Positions 36,101-50,059 of a stretch of 64,000 nucleotides of DNA are shown in pieces. The notes below the pieces were generated by a model. It worked only from the letters and a program-made list of their open reading frames with translations. It did not search any database and had not been told where the DNA came from. How positions within the stretch are numbered: position 1 is the first letter of the stretch; each line of letters opens with the position of its first letter. A program made the translations under genes and the position numbers. The DNA lies in the NCBI GenBank assembly GCA_948470475.1, contig OX419335.1:34882819-34946818 (forward strand). The letters are read 5' to 3'. Source of the stretch: Galaxea fascicularis. Its lineage: Eukaryota > Cnidaria > Anthozoa > Scleractinia > Euphylliidae.

Positions 36101-39100
36101 CACTCGTCTTTGTTAGGTTGCAAGCATTAATGCATATGCCAACAAAACCTCTCTTCATTTTCTCATTTATGTTTAGGTTCCCAGATTCTTAAAATCTGTT
36201 GCAATAATAAAAAAATGATGTAGTCACTTAGCAAGAAAAGAAGAAGCCATTCATGAAAGCCCAAGTTACAATCCCAAAGGTTGTATAAATTAAGAATCGC
36301 TACACTTCCTTAAATTTAACAAACTCTGTAGTTACCCAGAATGGCAATAACCTTTCACAAGAAGGTAAAATATCTGTTTGGTTTTTTCAGGGGGCAAATG
36401 TGTTTGGATGTAACCTGATGTGCTCATGGTAGCTGGCAAAACTAATGATAACAGCTAGCCAATTTGAATGGTGCCTGACCTTAATGAAGCCCTGGGCCCG
36501 GTTGTTCGAAAGCCGATTAATGCTAATCCAGGATTAAATATTAATCAAGGAGCTTATTTCTCTGTCCCCAAACGTTGTTCAATGCCGATATTCTGCAAAA
36601 TTTTAGATTAGGGAAAGTCAATCCTGAAAAACATAAAGCAGCGAAAACAACTTCATTCAATAGTTAAAAACTGCAATAAAAGTTTACGCTAATGCTGGAT
36701 TATGTTAATCGGCTTTCGAACAACTGGCCCCTGGTTAACAACTTTTTTGCTTTACAGGGTGCCTCTTGTTAGCCAAACTGGTACAGTCTGGACACATTTT
36801 GGAGGTAAAGTATAAAAAAATAACTGAAAGTTGTTTTGAAGTTTCTTATTCAAATTACTAATTATTTTCACAAGTACTAATGCTATCAATAATTATTATT
36901 TCAAGACAGCTGCAAAATTTAATGCTTGCTATAATAATTGGTATTCATGGAAGTTTTTATGTCCTTACTAACTTGCTTCTGTTACCATGCTGCTGGAACA
37001 GTTAAATAATGAATTGTCTTCTAAATTAACTGGGTTTTTGTGTGGTTAATCCTTTAAACTCCGAGAGTGATCAGCATCAAATTTCTCCTTGACTTTTTTC
37101 CCTTGAAAACTTGTGAAACATGTCTTAAATTTTTCACATAATTAAGTGCACATTAAATTAGTAAGAATAAGGCAAATGCCTTTGGGGACCGTCTGTTTCT
37201 CTTTCAACCTTTCTTTCAATTGTGAAACTTGTGAAACATGTCTTAAATTTTTCAAAAAATTAAGTGCACATTAAATTAGCAAGAAGAAGGTAAATGCCTT
37301 TGGGGACTGTCTGTTTCTCTTTTAACCTTTCTTTCAATTGGATTTTGTCCTACCTGTTGATGATCTGTGCCAAAAGAGTTCAGATCAGATCGAGCGCATG
37401 TAGAATCAGTCTATTGATAGCTGGGCCATAATTACTGATCGAAGAGCTCTGAAAGAATGATCTTTGAGCATGGAAAAGACCTCCATTAGGCCTCTTTGGC
37501 CCCTGTTTGTTGAGTGTCCTTTTGATTGCATAACAGCGAATGTCACCAGTCTTGTGTAATAAGCAATAAATTGTGTTCTGTTATGAATCATTAGCTATTC
37601 TTGCAACAGGATTTATAATGTAAATACATGTAGCACTTGCTGGCTGACTTCCAATTTAATTTAACTCTCAGATTTCCTAATTAGTCAAATCTACCATTTC
37701 ACTAATATATCTTTTTCATTAATATTTATATATTTATTTATTTATTTATTTATTTAATAAATACTTATGACAATCAGCTGTTTGAAGATGTTACCTTTAT
37801 TTGAACAAATTTATGTGGATTTTTGTTTATTTGTTAGGTGATCCTCCAGCAGATGAAGTTGAGATTCTTAGAGGACAAGTTAAATTGTTGCATAACCAAC
37901 TCTTGTTTGAGCGACACAAATGTGATCTGCATGCCATTCGTAACAGAAGACTTATTGGCAAGACGTTCAAAGCTGTCCAATACCAAGAGGAACTTCTTGC
38001 CACTGTAAGTATCAGTTTTAAAGTACACTGTAAAACCATACCTGAATTTTTCTCCCAAATCTCTAAATTATCATGTTGAATTTGTTGGATCTTATTCCCC
38101 AATTTGCATCAATTACCCAGTGATACAAGAGATTACAGCACTGTTTATGCTGAAACAACTTGGTTTCCATTCTTTAGTTAACTTGTCGATAAGCAATATT
38201 CAAAATGGAGGGAAGGTGCCAATTGACCGCAAAGCAGCTAATGAGCAAATGTGGGCAAAATGCAAATAAAGGGGGGTAACCATGGCAACCTCCCACGGGT
38301 CACCTCCCCCAGGCACCTGTCACACTGAGTTCTCAGTGGAGAATAAGTATACTTACCTAGACACAAGCCCCCCCCCCCCATGAACCACGAGGTGGGTGGG
38401 ATGGGGCAAACCCAAGGCAAGGCGACAATGCAAAAGGCCAAGCAAAAACCACGAGGGCAAAGAGCAGAGCAATGGCACAACTACGCATGCCCGCGGCGAT
38501 CATCCGCTGGCCAACAGCAGATCTCCCAGTTAACTCTGATTATTGATAATCTCATTTAACTTGTCGATAAGCAATATTCAAAATGGAGGGAAGGTGCCAA
38601 TTGACCGCAAAGCAGCTAATGAGCAAATGTGGGCAAAATGCAAATAAAGGGGGGTAACCATGGCAACCTCCCACGGGTCACCTCCAAAGATAAAGGAACT
38701 CCAAGAAAGATTTAAGTGCTTGGAGAAAGGAGGACCCGATGGGAGGAGGCAGCCATGGGGGCCGACCCTCCAAACGATGAATCTCCAAGTACGTAACTGC
38801 AGGGAGGCACCCCCTCCAAGCAAGGCAAATGCAAACCAGCAGGAGAGCAATGGGCAACAGCCAAACAATTAACGCACCCTGGTCAACAAGAAAGCAGGCA
38901 GAAAACCAACCGCAACAAGCAACAAGTAAATACGCTAACTGAAGCAAGAGGCAAAAATACCCCGACAAAACTAAACTAAATGGCACTCACCAAACTATTC
39001 CACCAATGATTTGGCTGCGCGAATTAGAACATCAGGTGGGGTTCTAATATATTGTTTATAAGCATCACTTTTCCACCGACCCAGGACCTGAATAAGGTGA

Positions 39101-42100
39101 TCTGGAACACCGGCCTTCGCTGCAGAGGTGGCAGCCCCAATTCGAAAACTGTGGCTGGAAAAATCACCAGACAGACCCACAGAAAGGAGAATGGCTCTTA
39201 ACCTGTCTGTGACCAGTGAGCGAGTTAGCGGAAGACCATTTTCTAAAAGGAACAAGGGGCCAGGACGGTGACCACGACGTGCCAAGTAGGAGACCACAGC
39301 TTGGACAGCACATAAAGGCGGCGAACCCAATCCAATCAAAATGTTACACCCTTTTCGAAAGGGGTCAGTTTTAGAAGCCTTGATAAAAACTTGAAGGCAA
39401 GATGGATTGAGAGGAACATCCACAGAAACATCGGACACAGACAGATGGACACTTGGATTGAAGGCTGATAAGCTAGGGACAGTGAACTCAGCAGACCGCA
39501 AAAAACCAAAATAAGCCAAAAGACAGGCGGCCCAAAACATAACGTCGTCAAAAGACTTGAGATCGATGGCAGAGTAAATTATGCGAAGAATGTTACTGGA
39601 AACTGGTAGGCGTGGCCTGGAAGGTAGGGCACCCTGAGAACGCTTGATTCCTCTAACAACTCTTTGAAGCCGAAGGCAGTTCTCCAGGGGGTCAGGGAAT
39701 CCTTGATCGACATGAAGAGACCGCACTGCAGATAGGTACACTTTAATAGAAGAGTGTCTCAGGGAATCAGCCAGGAATGTGGCAAAAAGGCAGAGGGTCC
39801 ATTCCGAAGCTGGGCATGGAGAACCATAGGGGCTGAGGTGTCCAGTCATGATGCAGAAGTTTACAAACTTTTCCTGTGCACAAGAATAGGTGCGGCGAGT
39901 TGAGGAAGCAAGACCTTGGTACATGAACGAATGGCAGCGAGCTTCTAAATGACTATAGAAAGCTGGGCTAGGAGCGGAGGAGGGATGAAGATTGGAAACT
40001 TCTTGGCCTGTGGCGCTTGAGTAAAAAAGGCCTGAAAATTGAAGCGAGACAAGGCGTCAGCTATGCCGTTATTTCTTCCTGGAACATGAATGGCAGCAAA
40101 TGTAAAACTGAAGCAGGCTGCAGCTTTGAGTAAGCTACGCAACAAATGCATAATATTGGGGTCTGGAGATGTCCGCGAGTTAAGAATGTGAACAACAGCT
40201 TCGTTATCAACGTGAAACAAGATACGCCTGCGGGACCAACCAGGACCCCAAACATGGGCTGCTAAAACAACTGGAAAAAGTTCCTTGTAAGCAATGGACA
40301 GTGGAAATTGAAGGGTAGACCACCGACCATTGAACCATTCGTTGTCCAAAAAAGCACCATAACCAATAGCACCAGATGCATCAGAACTGACGGAAAAGTC
40401 AGGCAAGGGCTCAAGAGAGGGAAAAAGGAAAAAGGATATTCCATTCCACTGACCAAAAAATTCTACCCACCAAGCCAAGTCCTTTCTAAATTCCACGTTA
40501 AGACGTATTGGATGAGAATCATTGCGGAAACAAGACAATAAATTGATCATCCGGCGAAGAAAGGTGCGACCTGGCCACACCACCATGCAGGCATGATGCA
40601 ACCGACCGATCAAAGATTGAAGATCTTTTTTAGAACAGCATTTGCGGGTTGACCAGTGGGAGAGTGCCTCTTGCAAAGCAGAAAACTTATCAGCAGGAAG
40701 GCGTGCAATCTGAGCTGCTGTATCTAATTCGATTCCCAAGACCACTATGCATGATGCTGGACCCACGCACTTCTGAGGATGCAAAGGGAGACCCAACCTG
40801 GCAACCACTGCTACGGCTATTTGAAGGTTGGAGGCACAGACCACTGAGTTTGCTGGGGCAGCCAAGATGAAATCATCTAAATAATGCAATAAGTCCAGAA
40901 TGCCATAGTTATGGACCAAAATCCACTCGACCAATTCTGCGACTGAGTTGAAAATAGCTGGAGCTGAACGAAGCCCAAATGGTAAAGCGAGATCAATGTA
41001 ATAAGCATTGCGCCACTTCAGGCCCAATAGATGGCGGTCCGAAGGATGAATGGCAATATTCCGGTATGCAGACTCAATGTCAAATTTAGCCACGAGGGCC
41101 CCCGGCCCAAATTTAGAAACCATCTTAATAATATCATCCATCTTGATGTACTGGAGATGCCAGGATTCTGGATCAATTCCATCGTTGACACTGTGGCCTA
41201 GAGGCGAGGATAGGTCCACGATAAGGCGCCATTTGCCCGGCTGCCCTTTCTTAGGAATCACCCCAAAACTGCTTACATGAAGGTCTGGCACTGGGGGGAC
41301 ATCAAAGGGGCCCGCAACACGGCCTAGCCGGACCTCAGTAGCTAAATACATGTCGATCACCCCGGAATGTTGGTAAGCAGACAATTTATTTCTTCTAGCT
41401 GATTTCAAAGTTACAGGTTTATCACAACCAAGTCTAAATCCTTCCTTGATACCCTGAAGGACAAAGTTTGCCTTTGCCCGATCCGGATAGAGAGTCAATT
41501 CGGCTTCAAATAACTCAAAGTTTAGTGGAGAAACATCCCTAACAGCTGGCAATGTCAAAGAGGAGCCTAGGAAGAAAATAGAAACAATAACAAATTCTAG
41601 TAGTAAAGTAGGCTACAACTAAGACAAATGATAATATATTCAAGATAAGGGTAGAGGCACAAATAGCATCCACTAAGCAACCCGACGAAAGAATGACAAC
41701 ATTAATTAATTCAGCTCAGTATTTGACTGGGTAACAACAAGAGTAAGACAGTTAATGGCGCTTGCGACGCTTTGGCTCATCAGAATCCGGTGAGCGAGTG
41801 CGAGATGACTGCGAAGAAGTACAAGAAGTAGCACGATGAGTGCCCCAGCACCTACTACAAGCATGGCGAAACCGACACTGTGGATTAACTGCAATGCAGT
41901 GACCAGCATTCCAAGAGTGGCAAATGACTTTGCTAGAAGCATTACCAGAGGCCTCAGCCTGGGAAGAGACAACACTGGATGAGGCTGGGCGAGTGCGAAC
42001 TTGGGCGCCAGCCGTATGGTAGTTGAAGAGCTGAACATGCATCTTGGACCAGTCGGTGACTTTTTCAGCAGCCGCGTGCTCCCGGAAGGCCCGGTCGTAG

Positions 42101-45100
42101 TCCAGCCAACAAAAACCGCTAAATTGACGATATGTCCGTAGAATTAAAAGCTTGTAGCTTGTCAGATCTCGCCATCGATGCGGGAAAGACGAGCAGAGAA
42201 TGAGATAAAAAATGGAAAAGGCTTCCATCCACGAAGCGATGTCCGTTATCAGGCGCTTCCGTTTTTTAGGGGTGTGCGATAACACTAACTGGCCATTGAA
42301 CCAGAGTTGCGGCTCTTGCTCGGGCATGGTAATGTTTTCTGCTAGTAAATCTTCCAGATTAACGAACTTTCCCGCCGTGATTTGAGAAACAACCTTGAAA
42401 GGTACTGGCGAGTAGCCGGGGCCGACAACGAAAGGCTGTTGAAGAGGTAAGGCTGTCAGCGAGGGAACCGACGTAGGACATACAATTGGTTGAGAAGCAA
42501 GAGCAGAGTTAACAGTAGCCGGTAGGCTGTGAACCACTGAAGAACAATGTGCTAGGGAGGACAAGGGGGCCGCGGAAAAAACCGGAACGAAAGAAGGGAC
42601 GACAAGAGACGACAACATACCTGTCGATACGTTCGTTGGCGTAGCCACTGGTACTGGAGGAGAACTGGACGTAGAAGTCGAAGGCAAAAACCCGGCAGCA
42701 GCCGAAGAAGACCAGGGTTGATGACTGCCCTGTGCATCCAAGTGAACCGCACGAGTAGCGAGGGAAGGACCTTGGGCGGAAATGGCGGGAAGGCCTTGAG
42801 AAACTGAATGAGCGCCGACCACGGCAGATAACGACTTTTGCACAATAGCTGAAATCGGCGTTTGGATGGCCTGAATCACTTCGGCTAGAAATTCTGGCGA
42901 TATGGAAGCATTCGTAGGGGAACGAGACGCTTGCACGGATGTCAGAACAGCATTAGTAGAGACCGAAACGGTGGACGGTGGAGCTGAAGAAACTGCAGGC
43001 GGCACAGAGCTCTCCAAACTATTTCTCGTACGTCGAGGCGGCATGACGGCCGAAGAGACTGCGATTAAGTGAAAGGAACACGGAGCGAAAAACACCAGAG
43101 CAATCTTGAACGAGCAGCAAACGAATAAATCGGCGAAACAGTGGGGCAAACCCAAGGCAAGGCGACAATGCAAAAGGCCAAGCAAAAACCACGAGGGCAA
43201 AGAGCAGAGCAATGGCACAACTACGCATGCCCGCGGCGATCATCCGCTGGCCAACAGCAGATCTCCCAGTTAACTCTGATTATTGATAATCTCATCAAAT
43301 GAGTGGAATGCCTTTTTTACATTAAACTTTTGTAAAGTACTTATTTTACAGTTTACCTTGTTTTAACCCTCCAAACCCTAATATTGCAGCATGTATATTC
43401 TCTATACTGTTCTCCATACATTTCCCATGGTAATGATCAGGAGTCCTTATATCCTTTCCTTTTTTCACACAACCTTCGTTTGATTGAGCAGTGTTACTCT
43501 AAGGAGAGACTAAGGCAAATACACAGACAACAGTTTTGAGTGTATACAAGGAATAGAGGATTACTAAACAGTAGATAAGTCATATTTGTGTAAGGCAGAT
43601 ATAACAATTCTCTGGTAAAAAGATGCAAATTTGTCAAATACATGGTTGTAACCGGTAACTGTTTTGAAATACCTTTAACAGATTGGGTGTTAGGCCACAT
43701 TGTATCAAATTATCAGGCACATGTCATAAGACTCTACATGTAGGGATCATGTTTCATGAGGTCAAGTTGTCTTTGCCCTCTCCACATTATACACAGTAGA
43801 CCCCTGTGTTTTAGTTGATGGCTCATCTTTCAAGACAGGTCATAGTGTTTCCTGTGACATCAATACATTTAAAATAAATCCTGGAGAGACTGCTATAAAG
43901 TTTAATATTGAAACATTGAAGAGCCTTTGACTCTGTTAATATCTGCTTTAAATTGAACTCTTGTCCTCAACTTGTCAGTCTCAGGTCATTCACATGCCAA
44001 TTACCAGCAGACTCATGTCAGCTGATCCCTTCAGTGTGTCACATGTCATAAGTTGTCTTGTATTTTGAACACTAATTGAACTACTTTGGGACATGAGTAT
44101 ACCCAAATCTGAATTTTACAAGAGAAGAGGACATAGTCCTTTGTGAGTTGTCATATGGCGTGCTCACTTGATATTTACATGAGTTGCAAGGGTCAGGTGA
44201 GAGTATTACTGTACTGTTAGACAAAGTTCTTGCTACTTCATTGGATGTGCTTTTGAACAAAACTTTTGACAAGACAAGCATGTGTGGTAGGCAAAAATGA
44301 AATTTAGGTAAACATTTTATAACCTATGTTAAAGCTCTATGTCCTTTGTCTCCTAACCTTAATTACTGGTATGAATAGTTAGGGTTAGGAGACAAAGGAA
44401 ATTGAGATTCAACATAGGTTAAAAAATGTTTACCTGAATTTTTACCTACAACACATAGAACAACTTTTTTTGATATTTTTGTTTTTTGTTGTAATGAATT
44501 TGAAATCAAATGGGCTCACAAACATTAACTATTAACTTGTTTCTCTGCACAAAAACATGTTTTTAGTGGTTATAAGGACAAATCCAAATCTTACCATAGT
44601 TTACCATAGTAAAGTGGATATAAGGCTTACAGATGAGTACTCTGGAAATCCATAGGATCCAGGATAATGTTACTTACCATAAACAGTTGTTTTCAGAGGA
44701 GTGCACTGGCTAAAATAAATCATCTTGTTAATGCCAAAAAGAGTAATTACAATGTACAAGGTGTAACTAAGGTGGATAGCACCAAGTTTGGATTATTACA
44801 CTGCAAAATTAGAAACTGGAATGCGTTACCAGAGAACATAATTAGTATGCATATAAGCTGGAACTAAGGATTGTGTCAGCAAGGTTCAAAGCCTATTGTA
44901 TTAATATCTTATGTTATTTTTTCTGACTTTTTATTGTAATATTAAAGTCACCTTTTGGAAAATCTATGATGTTTTACAGTGTAGCTTTAAAGTTAAGTCT
45001 TATTGTCCTCCCTTCCCCTGAGCAACACTTCTTAATTACGTCAGTTTATTAGATTTACCTTCACCACATGATAATGACTCCACAGTACCTTTTGCCAATT

Positions 45101-48100
45101 ACCTTACTGGTGTACCCTTAACAGTTTATCCCCCCCCCCATCCCTGCCAATGAAAGTCCATCTATTGGGGATTATGTGCCCTGCTTCCCCACAGAGATTA
45201 AGTGTATGTATAGATTTCTGTTACCTTTCCATTGGAGGTGAGCCTATACTGGGCACAAGGCCAACAACTTAAATGGTGGGCTGTGCTGAAGCCTGAACAT
45301 CAGTGTTTTTATAGCATATAATTTTTTGTTATATTTTTTATGTCCTGTAACAAATCATTTTTCAAGCTGATGGGCATGATTCTCATGTTGCATGAACTGC
45401 TGGATGAAGAGTTGTCAGTTAATAATTGTTCTTAATGCTTTGCATCTAGGATATTATTGCCACTCACAATAATGAGAATTATGTATATGAAATAAATCAT
45501 ATATGAACTGCAGTAATGAAATCAAGTGAAGGATAATCCTCAAAGTTGTGAAAGCAATTTTATGCAGTTGCATAAAGAAGCCTGAGAAAGTTCAGGAGTT
45601 CAATAGGGTTTGAACCTGGGTCTTGCGGGTTGAACTCACAATGATATCAACACTAAAGCCCCCCAGCAGCAGTAAATATAAATCTAATTCCCCCTTAGAA
45701 TATGCTATCCTATCCTTACTCGCTGTTTTTTGTGGTAACAGAAAGATCAGCTGAGGCTGCAAGAAGATAAAATGAGAGAACTGACTGACGCCCTTAACAA
45801 GCAAATGGAGGAGAGCAGGTATTTTGTGAATATCCAACTGCCGTTCTATCTGTTTGTCCATCCATCCATCCATCCATTTTTCTCCTTGAACTGTGGTAAA
45901 TGCTGTCCACATACAATGCATAACACAAGATTTAAAAATGATGCGGTTTTGTACTTGCGTCTGATGCAGAGAATGTCACTAGAAAAAAAATATAAACAAG
46001 ACACAACTAAAAAACAATTTCCTGCTTCCAGTGTACTGGGTGCACCCCTAAATGATATTGGATATTAACATTAATAATGAAAAGAGAGAAGGGCCAAAAG
46101 CATAGGCAGTCCAGCAAGTCTTCTAAACAATTAAGCTGTGGTTATTGGCTCTTATCAGAAGTTCACCACTGTTAACACTTTTTACTAATTATTAGTACAG
46201 TTGGGTTACCATGAAGCAGCCACCTACTAAAAATATAATGGCCACCCCTTAAGGATAGAAGCTTAATAAGCTTATTATTAAGTAGCTAGTCCAGAGGGTT
46301 CTCCTTTTGTGTTTTACGTCTCTATTTAGGGGCCAGCAAACATTTAAGTGGCCATTATCCATAAATTTGCCCAAGGGTTCTTGCTTAATAGGGGTTGAAA
46401 TGTATTTCATTTCATTGCTAAACTATAAGTTTTTTGTTCTTGTTTCCTAGGAAATTTAAATCCATAACTTCCAGCTGGGAAAGCAATCAAAGGATTGAAC
46501 TTAGGTATGATTTCACAGGGTTTTAAAAACCCATGAGTAAGAACCTGTATTTTCCAAAGTTAAGCTAAACAGGTTCTTACTTAAATGGTATTTAACAAAA
46601 ACATTTAGGTTATGTAGGCTCTTAAAATGGGCTCTTATTTTCTGAAGAAAAATTTTGCAAAAGATGGTAGCTTATAGAATTTAGTGGTATTCAGCCTGTT
46701 TGCTATAACTCTTTATATAAATCTGCATACCAAGTAGGTATTTATGGAAAAATGGGTCCAAAATGTTGACCTATTCTTTGCCCAAGTGTGCAAATTTAGT
46801 TTTACATAGAATAAGAACCTGTTTCAAATGTTTAGGCTAAAGAGATTCTTGTACAGAGGGGGTCTAACTGGCAAATTTTAGCCTAACAGGCTCTTAAAAA
46901 CTAGTTTCTTACTTGGTGGGTTTTAACTGTATTTCATCATGAATGGTTATGCAGTTGTTTGATGGACACTTCATTGTCCAGACACCAGAGAAGATGTACA
47001 TGTACTAGACAGATTTTTTTGCTTTGTGTACCCTGTCTGGTTGGCTCTTATTGGCTACTTTCTCTTGTTTTCTTTACCTGTTCTTCTTGAATTGAACTGC
47101 ACTGCAAATGTATTGCTCACTGGAAGGCCCCTATGAGGAGTTTTTAAGAGATTTTATTGTTGTACTATGTTGTTGCAAAACAGACATGTGTAACATGGTG
47201 TGTAGATTGTGCTTGGTTTCCTGTGAATTTCTCCTCATTGTGGGAAACCTACACTATTATGTTTCATTTTGTCTCATTGAAACTATTGATACAAGTTTAC
47301 TTTTTCCTTTATTTCTCTTTAGAAATTTGCTGAATGAGAATGCTCAACTGAAATCCAAAGAAACAGAGCTCATGAAGACACTTGAAACCCAGCAGAAAGA
47401 TTATGATACAAAACATACAGTAAGTGATAGAACTGTGTTTTTTTTTTCTGCTTTTGTTTCTACATGAAAAACAGTTTTTATCAATTTGTTCCTCTCCTGC
47501 TGTCTTTAATTGATTACTTAATATACATTTCAGGAAATTCAACAGTTAAAGGCAAAAATCTTCACATTAGAAAATGAAGTTGATCTGCTCAGAGTCAAGG
47601 CATCAGAAAAAGAGCAGCTTTCAAAACAGGTCAATACCTAACTTCTGTTATTAGATTAAGTCTTTCTTAAAAATATATATATAATATAAAGCCATGTTTA
47701 TAGTGAAAGTGCCCAGGTTAGCTAAGCAGCTAGTTTACAGGCACTCTGCTTAAATTCCAAGAAACAAATAATTCAAATAAACATAACATGATAAGACTCC
47801 CAACTGAGGGGAGGCAAACCAGTTGGCTATTTACAAGGGTGACTGAGGAGCATAGGCGTACGGGCCAGGGGGGCGGGCTGCAGCCCCCCCAAATTTTGGG
47901 CAACCTAGATTTTTTGGGCAGCAAGAGAAATTTGGGCAAAGCCAATTATTTATTTATTCATATGTAGGCCATTGTTAGTGCATCGTATGACCCTCGTTTC
48001 CTTTCGACTGTTTCCTAAAATTTGGGCAACTTGTAAGAATTTTTTGGGCAAATGGTTCACCGCCCCCCCTAGTAAAAAATTACCTGTACGCCTATGCTGA

Positions 48101-49985
48101 AGAGTTGAACCAGGCACTTACCCAGAACAACACCCACTAGTGGTCAGAGCGGGATTTGAACCTAGGTCACTGCATTGAAATCCAGCGCCCTAAACCACTC
48201 AGCCATCCTACCTCCAACAGAAAGGAGGCTCTGAGTTTCTTCAAAGTGGTCAGAGGCAGAACCTGGCATGAACATGTATGTTGTGCATATTTGTCACTGG
48301 TTGCTAACTAGGAAAATGATAGCTATTTGTTTTAACATCTATTAGGCAATTTTTAGCTGTGGTGATCATTATTTTGTTCTTGTAGCTAGTTTGTGTGTTT
48401 GTTTGATGAGTGGTGATAAGTACTGGGTGTCCATAATAGAAAATTCCTTGCAATACATGTTCTTGTCTTAAATGAGAGGAAAATGTTATTTATAACAGTG
48501 AGGGGAAGGGAACTTGAAAGGGAGGGCTTATTTTTCAGTTGCTACTGACAGATTCAAAGTGGGTGTTTTGGAAGGGACCTTGTTCAAGGAGATGTTGAGA
48601 TTCAAATTGAAATTCAGTTAACGATTTCAACCTATTCCTGTTGATTCTCAATTATCTTCCTCTTCACCTAACCCTAATTATCAATCATGAATGATTAGGG
48701 TTAGGAGATAAACAAAATTTCAACGGTTACCTGAATTTCAATTTGACTTGCAAAAGAGCTAGAGATATGGTGCTTTAACTTGTTTGTTCAAAGCTAAAGC
48801 GAAGTGCTAATCTTCCATTTTGTAAAGGTCAATCATCTTGTCAAGGAGCTTCTGGTAATGGGTGAATTAAACCAACAACAAAAAGATGCCATTAAAAAAT
48901 TGACTGCTGTTGAGGGACAGAATCCTGAAAGCAATATGCAGTTACATGGCTGTCAAAGAGAACTGGCAGGTGAGAGTGGAGGCTAGAGCTGGTTAGTCTT
49001 TGTTACCCAAAAACTAACCTTAAGCGATATAGATTATTTCTTAATCCTGTTATCAGAGCTTGAAGACTGATTCTAAGATCAGTTGTGTAAATTGTGATAA
49101 TACAAATTAAGGGAGAGAACAAGGGGAGAGGAAGGGGAAAGTATAAGTGCAGAGGTTCCTTTCTTATTCAAATTGCTGTCCCTGAAAAAGGAAAATACGA
49201 AGTGGTTAATTACCTAGTGTCAAGTTGTCCAACAAATCAGCGCTCTACTGTCATAGAAACACAAGAGAACTGCTTTAACGAAATGGGCAGGCATTCCCCA
49301 ACACTTACACGAGAATCATATTGGAAAGATAAATTATTTTGCAAAAGTGAAAAGCCATTCATTTCCAGGAGGGAATGTTTTGAATTAATCTTGTCAGTTC
49401 TGTGAGAACCCAGTTCTGAAAATCCAAGACATGAACTTTTAATCAAAGATATCAATGCTGGAAAATTAGATCAAAGATCCTTTGTAGTCTGACTCTTTCT
49501 TCTTCCTTCCCAACACATTATCTTATAGCTTCTCACAGCTTCACACCTTGTTGTATTTAAAATCCAATGCATTTTACTGAACTATGAGAGGAAAGAAACC
49601 GCTTGTAGTGTATTTAGATTCTGAATAAGAGAGCTTATGAATACAGATTATAACTTAAAAATAATGTGGAATTGTCAAGGAAGTATTGTTGCTAGCCTTA
49701 GCATAATTTTATGTTAATAATACTAATAAATAGTATAATCTTGATGGAAAACTACATACATGTACTAAGATGACCCAAGTTGTGACCCAGCTTGTCTTTT
49801 TTGCCAGCTGCAAAGCAAACAGTGAAAAGACAGAAAGATGAACTGGAAGCATTGACTGCCAAACTAGCAGATATGGAAACATTGGTTTCTAACAAGGTTT
49901 TTTTTTTGTTATTCAGTACTAAATAATTTATACTAGAAGGAACTAAGGAATTTGGTATCAAGTATTAATCAACCAGGGAATGAAT

Positions 49986-50059
<74 letters not shown>

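Larger units (their letters stand above)
38178..43295 (-). mobile_element. Full-length Ngaro-like tyrosine-recombinase retrotransposon
   Basis: Minus-strand order: terminal repeat B (43295-43142), gag-like ORF, RT/RNase H ORF, tyrosine recombinase ORF, then internal A (38685-38556) directly joined to internal B (38555-38402), 94 unique bases, and terminal A (38307-38178). The two A copies (130 bp) and the two B copies (154 bp) are identical by eye. This split direct-repeat plan with RT, RNase H and a tyrosine recombinase instead of a DDE integrase is known for Ngaro/PAT-type DIRS-order elements. All three ORFs are open, which suggests recent insertion. It lies antisense in TSC1 intron 9, starting 174 bp after the exon 9 donor. 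No target-site duplication is apparent, as expected for recombinase-mediated insertion. Confidence 0.92.

Noticed and set aside
43142..43218. Gag start at the ATG at 43218
   Set aside because: It lies inside terminal repeat B and would add a hydrophobic leader not expected for gag; the ATG at 43044 (MPPRRTRNS) fits better.
38178..43295. LTR retrotransposon or endogenous retrovirus
   Set aside because: No protease, DDE integrase, envelope or flanking simple LTRs; the tyrosine recombinase and split repeats place it in the DIRS order.
47108..47467. 119-residue frame around TSC1 exon 12
   Set aside because: Only its end (from NLLNENAQLK) is coding; the start is intron read-through.
48141..48216. 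tRNA-Leu gene on the minus strand
   Set aside because: The head resembles tRNA-Leu but continues into a repeat body shared with 13600-13750; called a SINE.
49094..49405. 103-residue open frame in TSC1 intron 14
   Set aside because: No recognisable motif, no splice context fitting hamartin, and the exons on either side join in phase without it.
49976..50059. CRISPR-like array
   Set aside because: Simple tetranucleotide repeat without spacers in a eukaryotic intron.
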